Shown one piece after another: positions 43,216 to 50,634 of a stretch of DNA of 64,000 nt (position 1 is its first letter; each line of letters begins with the position of its first letter). The stretch comes from Acidobacteriota bacterium. Lineage in GTDB: Bacteria > Acidobacteriota > Terriglobia > Acidiferrales > UBA7541. The stretch is taken from positions 1 to 64,000 of the forward strand of contig PMTV01000047.1 in assembly GCA_003167215.1 (NCBI GenBank). The letters run 5' to 3'. The position numbers and the translations under genes were made by a program. Below the pieces are notes generated by a model. It was not told where the DNA came from. It searched no databases and saw only the letters and a list, made by a program, of their open reading frames with translations.

Positions 43216-44610
43216 TTACTGCTGGGAACCTGGCGGAATGTTATAGAAAAAAACGGCCCTTAGTTCGAGACCTGGCTTTTTGTATTGCGATGGCAAAGCT
43301 TCGAATGGAACCGACGTACGAATTGCGGCAAGCACGGCGCGATCGAGCGCCTCTTTCCCGGAAGTTCGCTCCAAAATCGGCTCATTTATGTGGATCGTGC
43401 CGTTGCGATCAATAGTAAATGTAATTACGACGATTCCCTTGTCTCCCATGTAATACGATTCGGGAAGAACAGCCGTCCAGTTCCTCATCACGATGTCGTG
43501 AAGCCGGTTCATGTAGCTGGTAAAGTCCACGCCCTCGGTATCGGACAGGATGCTCATGCCGCCCATCCCTACTCCTGAACCGCGGCCATTGCCACCTCGA
43601 CCTGTGCCTCCCTGGCTCGTCGAGTCTCCGCCGTAGGTTACTCCGCCCGGCGCTCCCTTAATCGCGCCCTGTATCTGATCCTGCATAAGTTTTCCCGGCG
43701 AAGAGCTTGGCAAACCCAGATTCAACCCTGGTTTGGGCTGTGCCGTAACCTCGCTCGGCAACAGCAGCTTTGAGGGCGCGGGATTGTCAGTCGAAGGCAC
43801 CGGCTGGCTTGGCGTGGTGTTGGCCGAAACCCGGGGAGTTGGAGCCGAAGGCAAATCAGACGGTGGGCGCTCCGGACTTGCAGCGGGCGGTGCTTCGATC
43901 GCATGCGATTCCGCGCGCGGTGGCGCAACCTTGTTCAAAGTTTTCGAATTAATGCGAACTTTCGGAGCCGGAGAACCGGCAGGAGCCTTGGACAATGACT
44001 CAGCGTCCGAAGGAAGGTACACAACGCCCAGCGATTTGCCCGCCGCTATAGTTTCATCGAGGGTGGGAACGCGGGGCGGAAAGATCTTTGGCAGGAAAAT
44101 CACGAAGATAATGAGGCCGACGTGAACCGCGATCGAAAGCGCTCTGGTGATCAGATCTTCCTTGGCATCCCGCTTTTCTTCCGGCTCGACCAGGAGGTTC
44201 GCTTCGCCGGTGTTGAACATGTCCGGCTCGACGAGTTCGCGAAGCTGGGCCGTCATTTGAGGCGGTTTGTCGAATTTATCTATTTCGCGCTGCTCGGGCG
44301 GTTCAACATAGGCGGGCACCACGACGCGAGAGTCGAGAATATCGAGCGCAGGGTAATCGCTGATGGGGCCGAAGGCTTCAAACGGCTTGGCTGGCATCGA
44401 ACGAGAAACGAGAGTCCGGTCAACCAGAACTCCAAGCGGAAGATGTGAAGGGATGGTAGTTTTTCCGTCGAGTGGAACCGCACCGTCCGACAACTCGGAA
44501 GGCACCACCGTGCGGTCGTCCATGTAAGTCGTCCGCCGGCGGGACGGTTTCTGAGCCTCTGCTTTTGTGAGAGGACGCACATCTGTCGGCACCAGCGTCC
44601 GCGGAATCAT
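43216..44610 (-). CDS. TonB-family envelope protein with long cytoplasmic N-terminus
   Basis: The 464-aa protein starts at ATG 44610, overlapping the upstream stop. Residues 1-155 are cytoplasmic and hold five spaced copies of a short motif (RTLVP 4-8, RTVVP 33-37, KTTIP 50-54, RTLVS 65-69, RVVVP 95-99). One membrane helix at 157-177 leads to a Pro/Ser/Ala-rich periplasmic spacer, a Gly-rich patch (TGRGGNGRGSGVGMGG) and a TonB C-terminal fold (MNRLHDIVMRNWTAVLPE, VVITFTIDRNGTIHI). It may energise an outer-membrane transporter or export step; context is lipid A synthesis. Confidence 0.85.
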   Translation of the reverse strand: MIPRTLVPTDVRPLTKAEAQKPSRRRTTYMDDRTVVPSELSDGAVPLDGKTTIPSHLPLGVLVDRTLVSRSMPAKPFEAFGPISDYPALDILDSRVVVPAYVEPPEQREIDKFDKPPQMTAQLRELVEPDMFNTGEANLLVEPEEKRDAKEDLITRALSIAVHVGLIIFVIFLPKIFPPRVPTLDETIAAGKSLGVVYLPSDAESLSKAPAGSPAPKVRINSKTLNKVAPPRAESHAIEAPPAASPERPPSDLPSAPTPRVSANTTPSQPVPSTDNPAPSKLLLPSEVTAQPKPGLNLGLPSSSPGKLMQDQIQGAIKGAPGGVTYGGDSTSQGGTGRGGNGRGSGVGMGGMSILSDTEGVDFTSYMNRLHDIVMRNWTAVLPESYYMGDKGIVVITFTIDRNGTIHINEPILERTSGKEALDRAVLAAIRTSVPFEALPSQYKKPGLELRAVFFYNIPPGSQQ

Positions 44611-45590
44611 CGGGAATCCTGTGGCGCAAAAGTCCCCAGTTGGACGCGTTGCGCGTGTTCCAGGGTTGCCGCCATCACGCGATGGGCTAGCTCCAGAGCG
44701 CGCCGTCCTGCACGGCCATCCACCAGCGGCACGCGGCGCGTGCGAACGCATTCGAGAAACTCGCGGAGTTCGGCATGCAGCGGCTCTTCCAGCGAAGTAG
44801 GCACTTGCTCGAATTTGATTTCAGGCTGCGCGCCGCCGGATTCCACGCGCACACGCAAGACATCCTGTCGCGTGAAATCCAGGGACACGTATTCGTGCTC
44901 CTGAAAAAATCTCATCTTGCGGACGCGCTCGGTGGAAACGCGGCTGGCGGTAAGATTCGCGACCGTTCCGCTTTCAAATTCGATGCGGGCTTGTGCAATG
45001 TCCACTTTGTCGGTCATCACCGGAATTCCAACCGCCTTCAAATCCACGATCGCCGAGTTCACCAGCGAGAGAAGAATGTCGAGATCGTGAATCATGACGT
45101 CGTAAACTACATCAATATCCAGGCTGCGCGGAGTGAAAATTCCCAATCGATGCACTTCAAAGAACATCGGGCGCGAGACAATTTTTTGCACGGCAGTGAC
45201 GGCTGGATTGAAGCGTTCTACATGACCCACTTGCAGGATGCGCCGCCCTCGCATGGCGGATGCAATCAATTTGTCCGCTTCGCCAAGAGACGCCGCCATG
45301 GGCTTTTCGACCAATACGTCCAGGCCGCCGTCCAGGAGTTGGCAACCGACACGAGCGTGCTCTTTCGTCGGCACCGCCAGGCTGACGGCCTGCACGCCTT
45401 CCTGCTCCAGCGATGAAATATCCCGAATGACGTGCGTCCCGAATTCAGCGGCAACGCTTTCCGCGCGTTTGGAGTTTGCGTCAACGACACCAACAAGCTC
45501 CGCGCCTGGAATCTCGCGCCATACGCGGACGTGGTTCCGGCCAAACTCGCCGGACCCGACGACAGCAACGCGAATGGGCTTGTCAGTCAC
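44607..45590 (-). CDS. Gfo/Idh/MocA-family oxidoreductase
   Basis: A 327-aa NAD(P)-dependent dehydrogenase: VAVVGSGEFGRNHVRVW dinucleotide loop, the EKPMAAS motif with the catalytic lysine, VGHVERFNPAV and VYDVMIHDLDILLSL with the catalytic histidine. It overlaps lpxI (upstream) and the TonB-like gene (downstream) by four bases each. Such an enzyme beside lpxA can be GnnA, which oxidises UDP-GlcNAc for amide-linked lipid A. No GnnB aminotransferase is in view, so the substrate remains open. Confidence 0.88.
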   Translation of the reverse strand: MTDKPIRVAVVGSGEFGRNHVRVWREIPGAELVGVVDANSKRAESVAAEFGTHVIRDISSLEQEGVQAVSLAVPTKEHARVGCQLLDGGLDVLVEKPMAASLGEADKLIASAMRGRRILQVGHVERFNPAVTAVQKIVSRPMFFEVHRLGIFTPRSLDIDVVYDVMIHDLDILLSLVNSAIVDLKAVGIPVMTDKVDIAQARIEFESGTVANLTASRVSTERVRKMRFFQEHEYVSLDFTRQDVLRVRVESGGAQPEIKFEQVPTSLEEPLHAELREFLECVRTRRVPLVDGRAGRRALELAHRVMAATLEHAQRVQLGTFAPQDSR

Positions 45591-46471
45591 AATTTCCTCT
45601 TCGGCGGCCGTTTTTCCGGCGAGTTCGCCGAATCTACTTCTGTCGCGAACGCCTCGATTGCAATTCCCGCATCGTCCGCGGCTCGAATTAAGTCGTCGCG
45701 ATCGAACAAAAGCGTGCGGCCGGCATCAATTGCCAACGCCGTGGCATTCGCCTTCCGCATTACCTCAATCGTCTTGAGCCCGACCACCGGAACGTCAAAT
45801 CGCATATCTTGCAGCGGCTTGCTTACCTTCACCACCACTAGCTTTTGCCCGCCTGTAATGCGCGCTGCACGTTCGATTGTCTCATCCGTGCCTTCCATAG
45901 CCTCTATCGCGACGCAGGCGCGATCGCGAACGACGACCATTTGCCCCAGGTCGAGTCCGGCAATCTGCCGGGCGACTTTGTGTCCGTAGGCGATATCAGC
46001 GGCTTCCGACTCATTCGGAGCGCGCTTCGTCAAAACCCCCGCCTCCGGCAAAAGCGGCCCAAGAAATTTCGTCGAATTTACGAGTTCGATGCCTTCTTCG
46101 CCCAGTACGCCGGCAATGGCGCCTATCAGCGAGTCCGTATTCTTTGCCGGCAGAGAAAATAGCAATTTCGCAAGGCGCCAGTCAGGCCGGATGGCGCTGA
46201 AGATTTTATTGTGTTTCACCTGTCCGGCCATCACCGCGCGCTTCACACCTTCTTGATGCAATAACTCAATTGTACGGCTAAGCTCGCCCAGGCTCACCCA
46301 GTGCAGGCGCTTCGCCACGCGCTCCAGCTCCGGTGAAGCTTCCTCGCGAATAGCGACCACGGCCATTTCAATACCGCGGCTGCGGGCGCCCTCCAGCACC
46401 AGGAAAGGAAAGTCTCCGTTACCCGCAATCAGTCCCCAGCCAGATGTAACTTTTTTTTCAGGTGCTGCCAC
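45587..46471 (-). CDS. lpxI: UDP-2,3-diacylglucosamine diphosphatase LpxI
   Basis: The 294-aa protein begins with GLIAGNGDFPFLVLEGARSR and contains VKRAVMAGQVKHNKIFS, NTDSLIGAIAGVLGEEGIEL, GQMVVVRDRACVAIEAMEGTDETI and DMRFDVPVVGLKTIEVM, the pattern of the LpxI family first characterised in Caulobacter. It hydrolyses UDP-diacylglucosamine to lipid X, replacing LpxH. It stands 6 bp after lpxA and overlaps the oxidoreductase gene. Confidence 0.93.
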   Translation of the reverse strand: MAAPEKKVTSGWGLIAGNGDFPFLVLEGARSRGIEMAVVAIREEASPELERVAKRLHWVSLGELSRTIELLHQEGVKRAVMAGQVKHNKIFSAIRPDWRLAKLLFSLPAKNTDSLIGAIAGVLGEEGIELVNSTKFLGPLLPEAGVLTKRAPNESEAADIAYGHKVARQIAGLDLGQMVVVRDRACVAIEAMEGTDETIERAARITGGQKLVVVKVSKPLQDMRFDVPVVGLKTIEVMRKANATALAIDAGRTLLFDRDDLIRAADDAGIAIEAFATEVDSANSPEKRPPKRKL

Positions 46472-46477
46472 GGCGTC

Positions 46478-47257
46478 CTATTTGATCAGGCCGTGCTCGG
46501 CCGATTCGATAAACCGGATTAATGTTAAGACGTCCTCGGAACCGCCAAGGGTTTCACGCATTTTCTCCAGCGCCTGCGAAGTGTTCAACTTCGAGCGCAG
46601 CAGCAGGCGATACGCCTTCTCGATGGATTCAATTCGCTCGGGAGAAAATCCCTGGCGTTCCAGGCCGATGGCATTCACACCGTAGCACCGGCTATCGCGC
46701 GGCGAGACCACCTTTGAAAATGGCGGAACGTCCTGAGTAATCACGGTATGCGCCCCGATGTAAGAATGCCTTCCGATGCGGCAAAATTGCTGCACCGGAC
46801 AGAACGCGCCCACCGTGGCATAGTCCTCCACGGTCACATGGCCCGCGAGTGTTCCGCCGTTTACAAATATGGTGTGATCGCCTACCGAGCAATCGTGTCC
46901 GATATGTGCGTACGACATGATCAGGTTATGGCTGCCGATTCGCGTGACGCCGCCGCCCTTCACCGTGCCGCGATTTACCGTGGAGAACTCGTGAAATTCG
47001 TTGGCGTCCCCAATTTCCAATGACACACGCTCGCCTTTGTAGGTTAGGTCCTGAGGATCGCCGCCGATAACGGAAAAAGGGTAAACGTGGTTTCCGCGGC
47101 CAAGCCGCGCCGGGCCTTGCACCACCGCGTGGTGGTCGAGAACGCAGCCGTCGCCCAGTTCGACTTCCACGCCGACCACGGCGAAGGCTCCGATTTTTAC
47201 GCCACTTCCGATCCGCGAGGAGGGGGAAACGTCGGCCCGCGCATCAATTTCGCTCAT
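46478..47257 (-). CDS. lpxA: UDP-N-acetylglucosamine acyltransferase LpxA
   Basis: A 259-aa left-handed beta-helix of hexapeptide repeats (IGSGVKIGAFAVVG, VGDHTIFVNGGTLAGHVTVE). The catalytic histidine is in SYAHIGHDCSVG, and the C-terminal helical domain has YGVNAIGLERQGFSPERIESI. It adds the first acyl chain of lipid A. The start overlaps the fabZ stop by four bases, the widespread fabZ-lpxA pairing. Confidence 0.96.
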   Translation of the reverse strand: MSEIDARADVSPSSRIGSGVKIGAFAVVGVEVELGDGCVLDHHAVVQGPARLGRGNHVYPFSVIGGDPQDLTYKGERVSLEIGDANEFHEFSTVNRGTVKGGGVTRIGSHNLIMSYAHIGHDCSVGDHTIFVNGGTLAGHVTVEDYATVGAFCPVQQFCRIGRHSYIGAHTVITQDVPPFSKVVSPRDSRCYGVNAIGLERQGFSPERIESIEKAYRLLLRSKLNTSQALEKMRETLGGSEDVLTLIRFIESAEHGLIK

Positions 47258-47733
47258 TGAGGCTTATCACCGGGATTCGCAGCCGGATTTAGTTCTGTTT
47301 CGATGTCCACCATCTTGCACATCAGCGTCGCCTCGGCAGCGAGTTCCCCATTCACGGAAGCTTTGCCTGCCAGCTTGCAGAATGTGCCGCGCCAGGCGAG
47401 AACATCCACTTCCACGCGCAGTTGGTCGCCGGGGACGACCGGCCGGCGAAAGCGGGCGTTATCAATTGCCACGAAATAAAGCAGCTTCTTTTCCCGGTCT
47501 TTCACTTCTTGCAGCAGCAATACGCCCCCCGTCTGCGCCATGGATTCTATGATCAGAACGCCGGGCATGATGGGCTGGCCGGGGAAATGGCCCTGAAAGA
47601 AGCTTTCATTGATCGTGACGTTCTTTATTCCCACAATCCGCTTCCATCGTTCCATTTCTTCAATCGTATCGACGAGCAAAAATGGATAGCGATGTGGGAG
47701 AATCTTCTGGATCCCGTTACTGTCGAGGATCAT
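47254..47733 (-). CDS. fabZ: 3-hydroxyacyl-ACP dehydratase FabZ
   Basis: The 159-aa hot-dog enzyme has ILPHRYPFLLVD with the catalytic histidine, NESFFQGHFPGQPIMPGVLI with the catalytic glutamate region, and FVAIDNARFRRPVVPGDQL. ATG 47733 has GAGGG at good spacing; four further upstream codons begin at a TTG. It competes with LpxA for 3-hydroxyacyl-ACP, balancing phospholipid and lipid A. First gene of the lpx operon, divergent from the M20 peptidase. Confidence 0.96.
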   Translation of the reverse strand: MILDSNGIQKILPHRYPFLLVDTIEEMERWKRIVGIKNVTINESFFQGHFPGQPIMPGVLIIESMAQTGGVLLLQEVKDREKKLLYFVAIDNARFRRPVVPGDQLRVEVDVLAWRGTFCKLAGKASVNGELAAEATLMCKMVDIETELNPAANPGDKPQ

Positions 47734-47891
47734 CGTTGCCCTCAAATTTCTGTTTTATTTCCACGCGCAGGTTACAGCCGCATGTTTCCCCATCGCGCAA
47801 TCCGACGATTCTATACGAAACAGGAGCGCTTTTGAATCGCTCTGGAATGCTCGTTGCTGCGTTTCGGCGCTGCTGCTAGCATACCCGCGTA

Positions 47892-49073
47892 ATGGACCAT
47901 CGCGAAATGACCCTGCCGACCGGCGCAATGCGAAAAATTCTCCGCGAATTGAAGAATCGCGAGAAGGACATGGTGCGGCTGCTCGGCGATTTTGTGCGAT
48001 GCGAGTCTCCTAGCCACAATAAAACTGCGGTGGATCGCTTTGGGGCAATAGTCGCGCGAGAATGGCGGCGACGCGGCGCCAAGGTTCGCATCCTCCACAA
48101 TCCATCGCGCGGCAATCATCTGCGAGCTGAGGTGTGGCTCGGACGAGGGCGCCCGCCTCGGCAGCAGCTCATGGTTCTCGGCCACATGGACACCGTGTAT
48201 CCGCTCGGCACTCTGGCGAAAATGCCGTTTCGCGTTTCAGGCGGCCGGGCTTGGGGACCGGGAACATTCGATATGAAGGGTGGACTCGTTTTAGCCCTTT
48301 TCGCCGTGGACGCGCTGAAGGCAGCGGGAATCAAATCCAGCAAGCGCCTCGTGTTTCTCTGGAACTCAGATGAGGAAATCGGGAGCGAAAGTTCGCGGCG
48401 AGCCATTGAACGCGAAGCGCGGCGTAGCGATGCCGTCCTTGTTCTAGAGCCGTCATTTGGCCCCGATGGAAGGTTGAAAACGGCGCGCAAAGGAGTAGGC
48501 GGCGCGGAGATTGTGGTAACAGGACGCTCGGCGCACGCGGGTGTCGATCCGGAAAAAGGTGTCAATGCGGTGCACGAGCTTGCTCTGCAGATTCAACGGA
48601 TGATGAAGTTGAACGATCCACAGCGCGGAATCACGGTACAGGCGACCGTTGTCGCCGGCGGGACGGTTTCAAATGTGATTCCAGCCCATGCGCGCGCGGA
48701 ACTGGATATTCGCTACTCGCGAACGGCTGATGCAGCGAGCCTCCAGGGGCAGCTTCGCCGCCTGCGTCCAATACTGAAGGGAGCGCGTGTGGAAATTCGC
48801 GGAGAAAGAAGTCGCCCACCGATGGAGCGTACTGCCGCAACGCGCGCCTTATTTCGTCAGGCGCAATCACTAATGCGCGAACTGGGATTGCCGCTCGGTG
48901 AAGCTGCAACGGGAGGCGGATCTGACGGAAACCTTACCGCGGCTCTCGGCGTGCCAACGCTGGACGGCCTTGGAGTTGTTGGCGACAGCCCCCATAACCC
49001 GCGCGAGCACGTGGTGATTCGCACGCTGCCGCAGCGCGCGGCGTTGATCGCCGGACTGCTAGCCTCGCTGTAG
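47892..49073 (+). CDS. M20-family metallopeptidase (carboxypeptidase G2-like)
   Basis: The 393-aa protein has the first metal motif MVLGHMDTVYPLG, GPGTFDMKGGLVLALFA with the bridging aspartate, the catalytic glutamate pair NSDEEIGSESS, the dimer domain marked by GRSAHAGVDPEKGVNAVHEL, and a final metal histidine in GDSPHNPREHVVI. Two zinc ions are expected. Likely a peptidase or deacylase releasing glutamate-like residues; the substrate is not defined. There is no signal peptide. Confidence 0.92.
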   Translation: MDHREMTLPTGAMRKILRELKNREKDMVRLLGDFVRCESPSHNKTAVDRFGAIVAREWRRRGAKVRILHNPSRGNHLRAEVWLGRGRPPRQQLMVLGHMDTVYPLGTLAKMPFRVSGGRAWGPGTFDMKGGLVLALFAVDALKAAGIKSSKRLVFLWNSDEEIGSESSRRAIEREARRSDAVLVLEPSFGPDGRLKTARKGVGGAEIVVTGRSAHAGVDPEKGVNAVHELALQIQRMMKLNDPQRGITVQATVVAGGTVSNVIPAHARAELDIRYSRTADAASLQGQLRRLRPILKGARVEIRGERSRPPMERTAATRALFRQAQSLMRELGLPLGEAATGGGSDGNLTAALGVPTLDGLGVVGDSPHNPREHVVIRTLPQRAALIAGLLASL

Positions 49074-49116
49074 CTGCACGATGTTCGAACCACTCTGGCG
49101 AGTTAGTCGATCGCAT

Positions 49117-50556
49117 TCAGCGGACGTCTTCGTGCCGCAGATACGTGATGGTCTGCTGTTGAAGGTCAGCGTAATTCTCGTGCAACGTATCGCGCAGAGC
49201 ATCTTCTGTCGAGGGAGCAGCGGCAATGTGGTCCAGCAAATGGCTGATATCGCTCACTCCCCCTGCCTGAATAATGGATTCAACAGCAGCAAGTGACCAA
49301 GCGTACGCCATGGACGCTGAATTCCCGGGCAGCGCCAGCCATGAACCTTCCAGCATTCCGAGAGTGGGCACCGCTCCCTGATTCGCGGCATCCAGCAATG
49401 CTCCGGCCGAAGAGCTGCTACGGCGCCCTTCCATGTATTGCGCCACTCCTTCCTGAAGCCAAGTCGGCGCCCGACCATGCGATTTCTGCCCGATAAAACT
49501 GTGGGTCAGTTCGTGCTTTAACACATGGGCGAGTTCCGGGGTTACGCTCGTGAGTCCTTGAACAGGAATTCGTATGCGCCCATCGTTGATAGCCCCTGCC
49601 CAGCTCGGCGCGCGAGTGATGTCCGCAAAGGACTGCTCGGTGTAAAGGATTACGCCAATTTGTTCGGGGGGCGTGTAATCAAGTTGCGATTCCAGATCGC
49701 GAAAATCATCTTCTAGAGCGTGCAAGATTCCCTGAGCCAGATCCGGTGTTGCGCTGCCGTTGTACTTCAGAGCGAAATGCGCAGTTTCACCTTCCCGATA
49801 ACTTTCCTCTTCAGATTTATCCCGCTCGGCCTTTTCCAAAGCATGTTCGACCTCGGGATCCGGGTGCAAACGTTCGGCTCGCGTCCATTCCTCCACAGCC
49901 CGATCCATTTTATTTGCGCCGTAATAAGCCCAGCCGGTAAGTTTCGCGATATCCGCCGCACCCGGAGAGGAATCGGGTGTGAGGCGGCGCGCATGTTCTA
50001 GCGGCTCGAGAGCGGTAGTGAATTGGCTTTCCCGCAGATAAAGAGCAGACAGGTTCAGCAGCAAACCAAGATTGTCCGGAGCGAACGAAAGAGCCTGGCG
50101 ATAGTGATCGATCGCCGCGTCCGTGTCGCCCTTGCTGACTAGAAATTGAGCGGCGGCGTAGTGCGAGGCTGCGAGTTTTTCGACTGCGGTCGCGCCCCCG
50201 CTCCGCGCAGAGCCTTCCAGCTGCGCGATGTAGCCAAAATCGATGGCATTGTCGTGCACGGTGAGGTGCGCAACATCCTCATACCCGCGCGCTGGGTCAA
50301 CCGCGGCCACCGAGATCGGCGGAACGGATGACGCGCCGGCGGCGGAAGAGTATCCAAGATTGTCTCGGTCAATGCGCTCAACGATGGATTTCGGGATGGA
50401 CATCTGGCCGGCCGGGGTTTCATAGGTGATGTGGTCGCCATCTTCGGTGACATTCGAAGCCACAATCCGGCGGCCGTTCTTCAGGACAATCGTGTCGGCC
50501 GACGCGGACGCAGCGGCCAGCACGAATAACAGTCCGATAAGCGCTGTTCGACGCAC
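49117..50556 (-). CDS. Exported TPR / gluzincin peptidase-like protein
   Basis: A signal peptide (RRTALIGLLFVLAAASASA) leads to a short beta domain (TIVLKNGRRIVASNVTEDGD), TPR repeats (AAAQFLVSKGDTDAAIDHYR, LGLLLNLSALYLRESQFTTA) and a peptidase-MA-like domain with the zinc motif LKHELTHSFIGQ and the third ligand in WLQEGVAQYMEG. Probably a periplasmic metallopeptidase; the substrate is unknown. It is divergent from the M1-like gene at 50635. Confidence 0.85.
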   Translation of the reverse strand: MRRTALIGLLFVLAAASASADTIVLKNGRRIVASNVTEDGDHITYETPAGQMSIPKSIVERIDRDNLGYSSAAGASSVPPISVAAVDPARGYEDVAHLTVHDNAIDFGYIAQLEGSARSGGATAVEKLAASHYAAAQFLVSKGDTDAAIDHYRQALSFAPDNLGLLLNLSALYLRESQFTTALEPLEHARRLTPDSSPGAADIAKLTGWAYYGANKMDRAVEEWTRAERLHPDPEVEHALEKAERDKSEEESYREGETAHFALKYNGSATPDLAQGILHALEDDFRDLESQLDYTPPEQIGVILYTEQSFADITRAPSWAGAINDGRIRIPVQGLTSVTPELAHVLKHELTHSFIGQKSHGRAPTWLQEGVAQYMEGRRSSSSAGALLDAANQGAVPTLGMLEGSWLALPGNSASMAYAWSLAAVESIIQAGGVSDISHLLDHIAAAPSTEDALRDTLHENYADLQQQTITYLRHEDVR

Positions 50557-50634
50557 ACTCCGATTTTACCAAGCGATTTCACTTTAGTTCGCCATTGCTT
50601 GCTGCTTCATGCCCTAAGTTGTACAGTCGATTTA

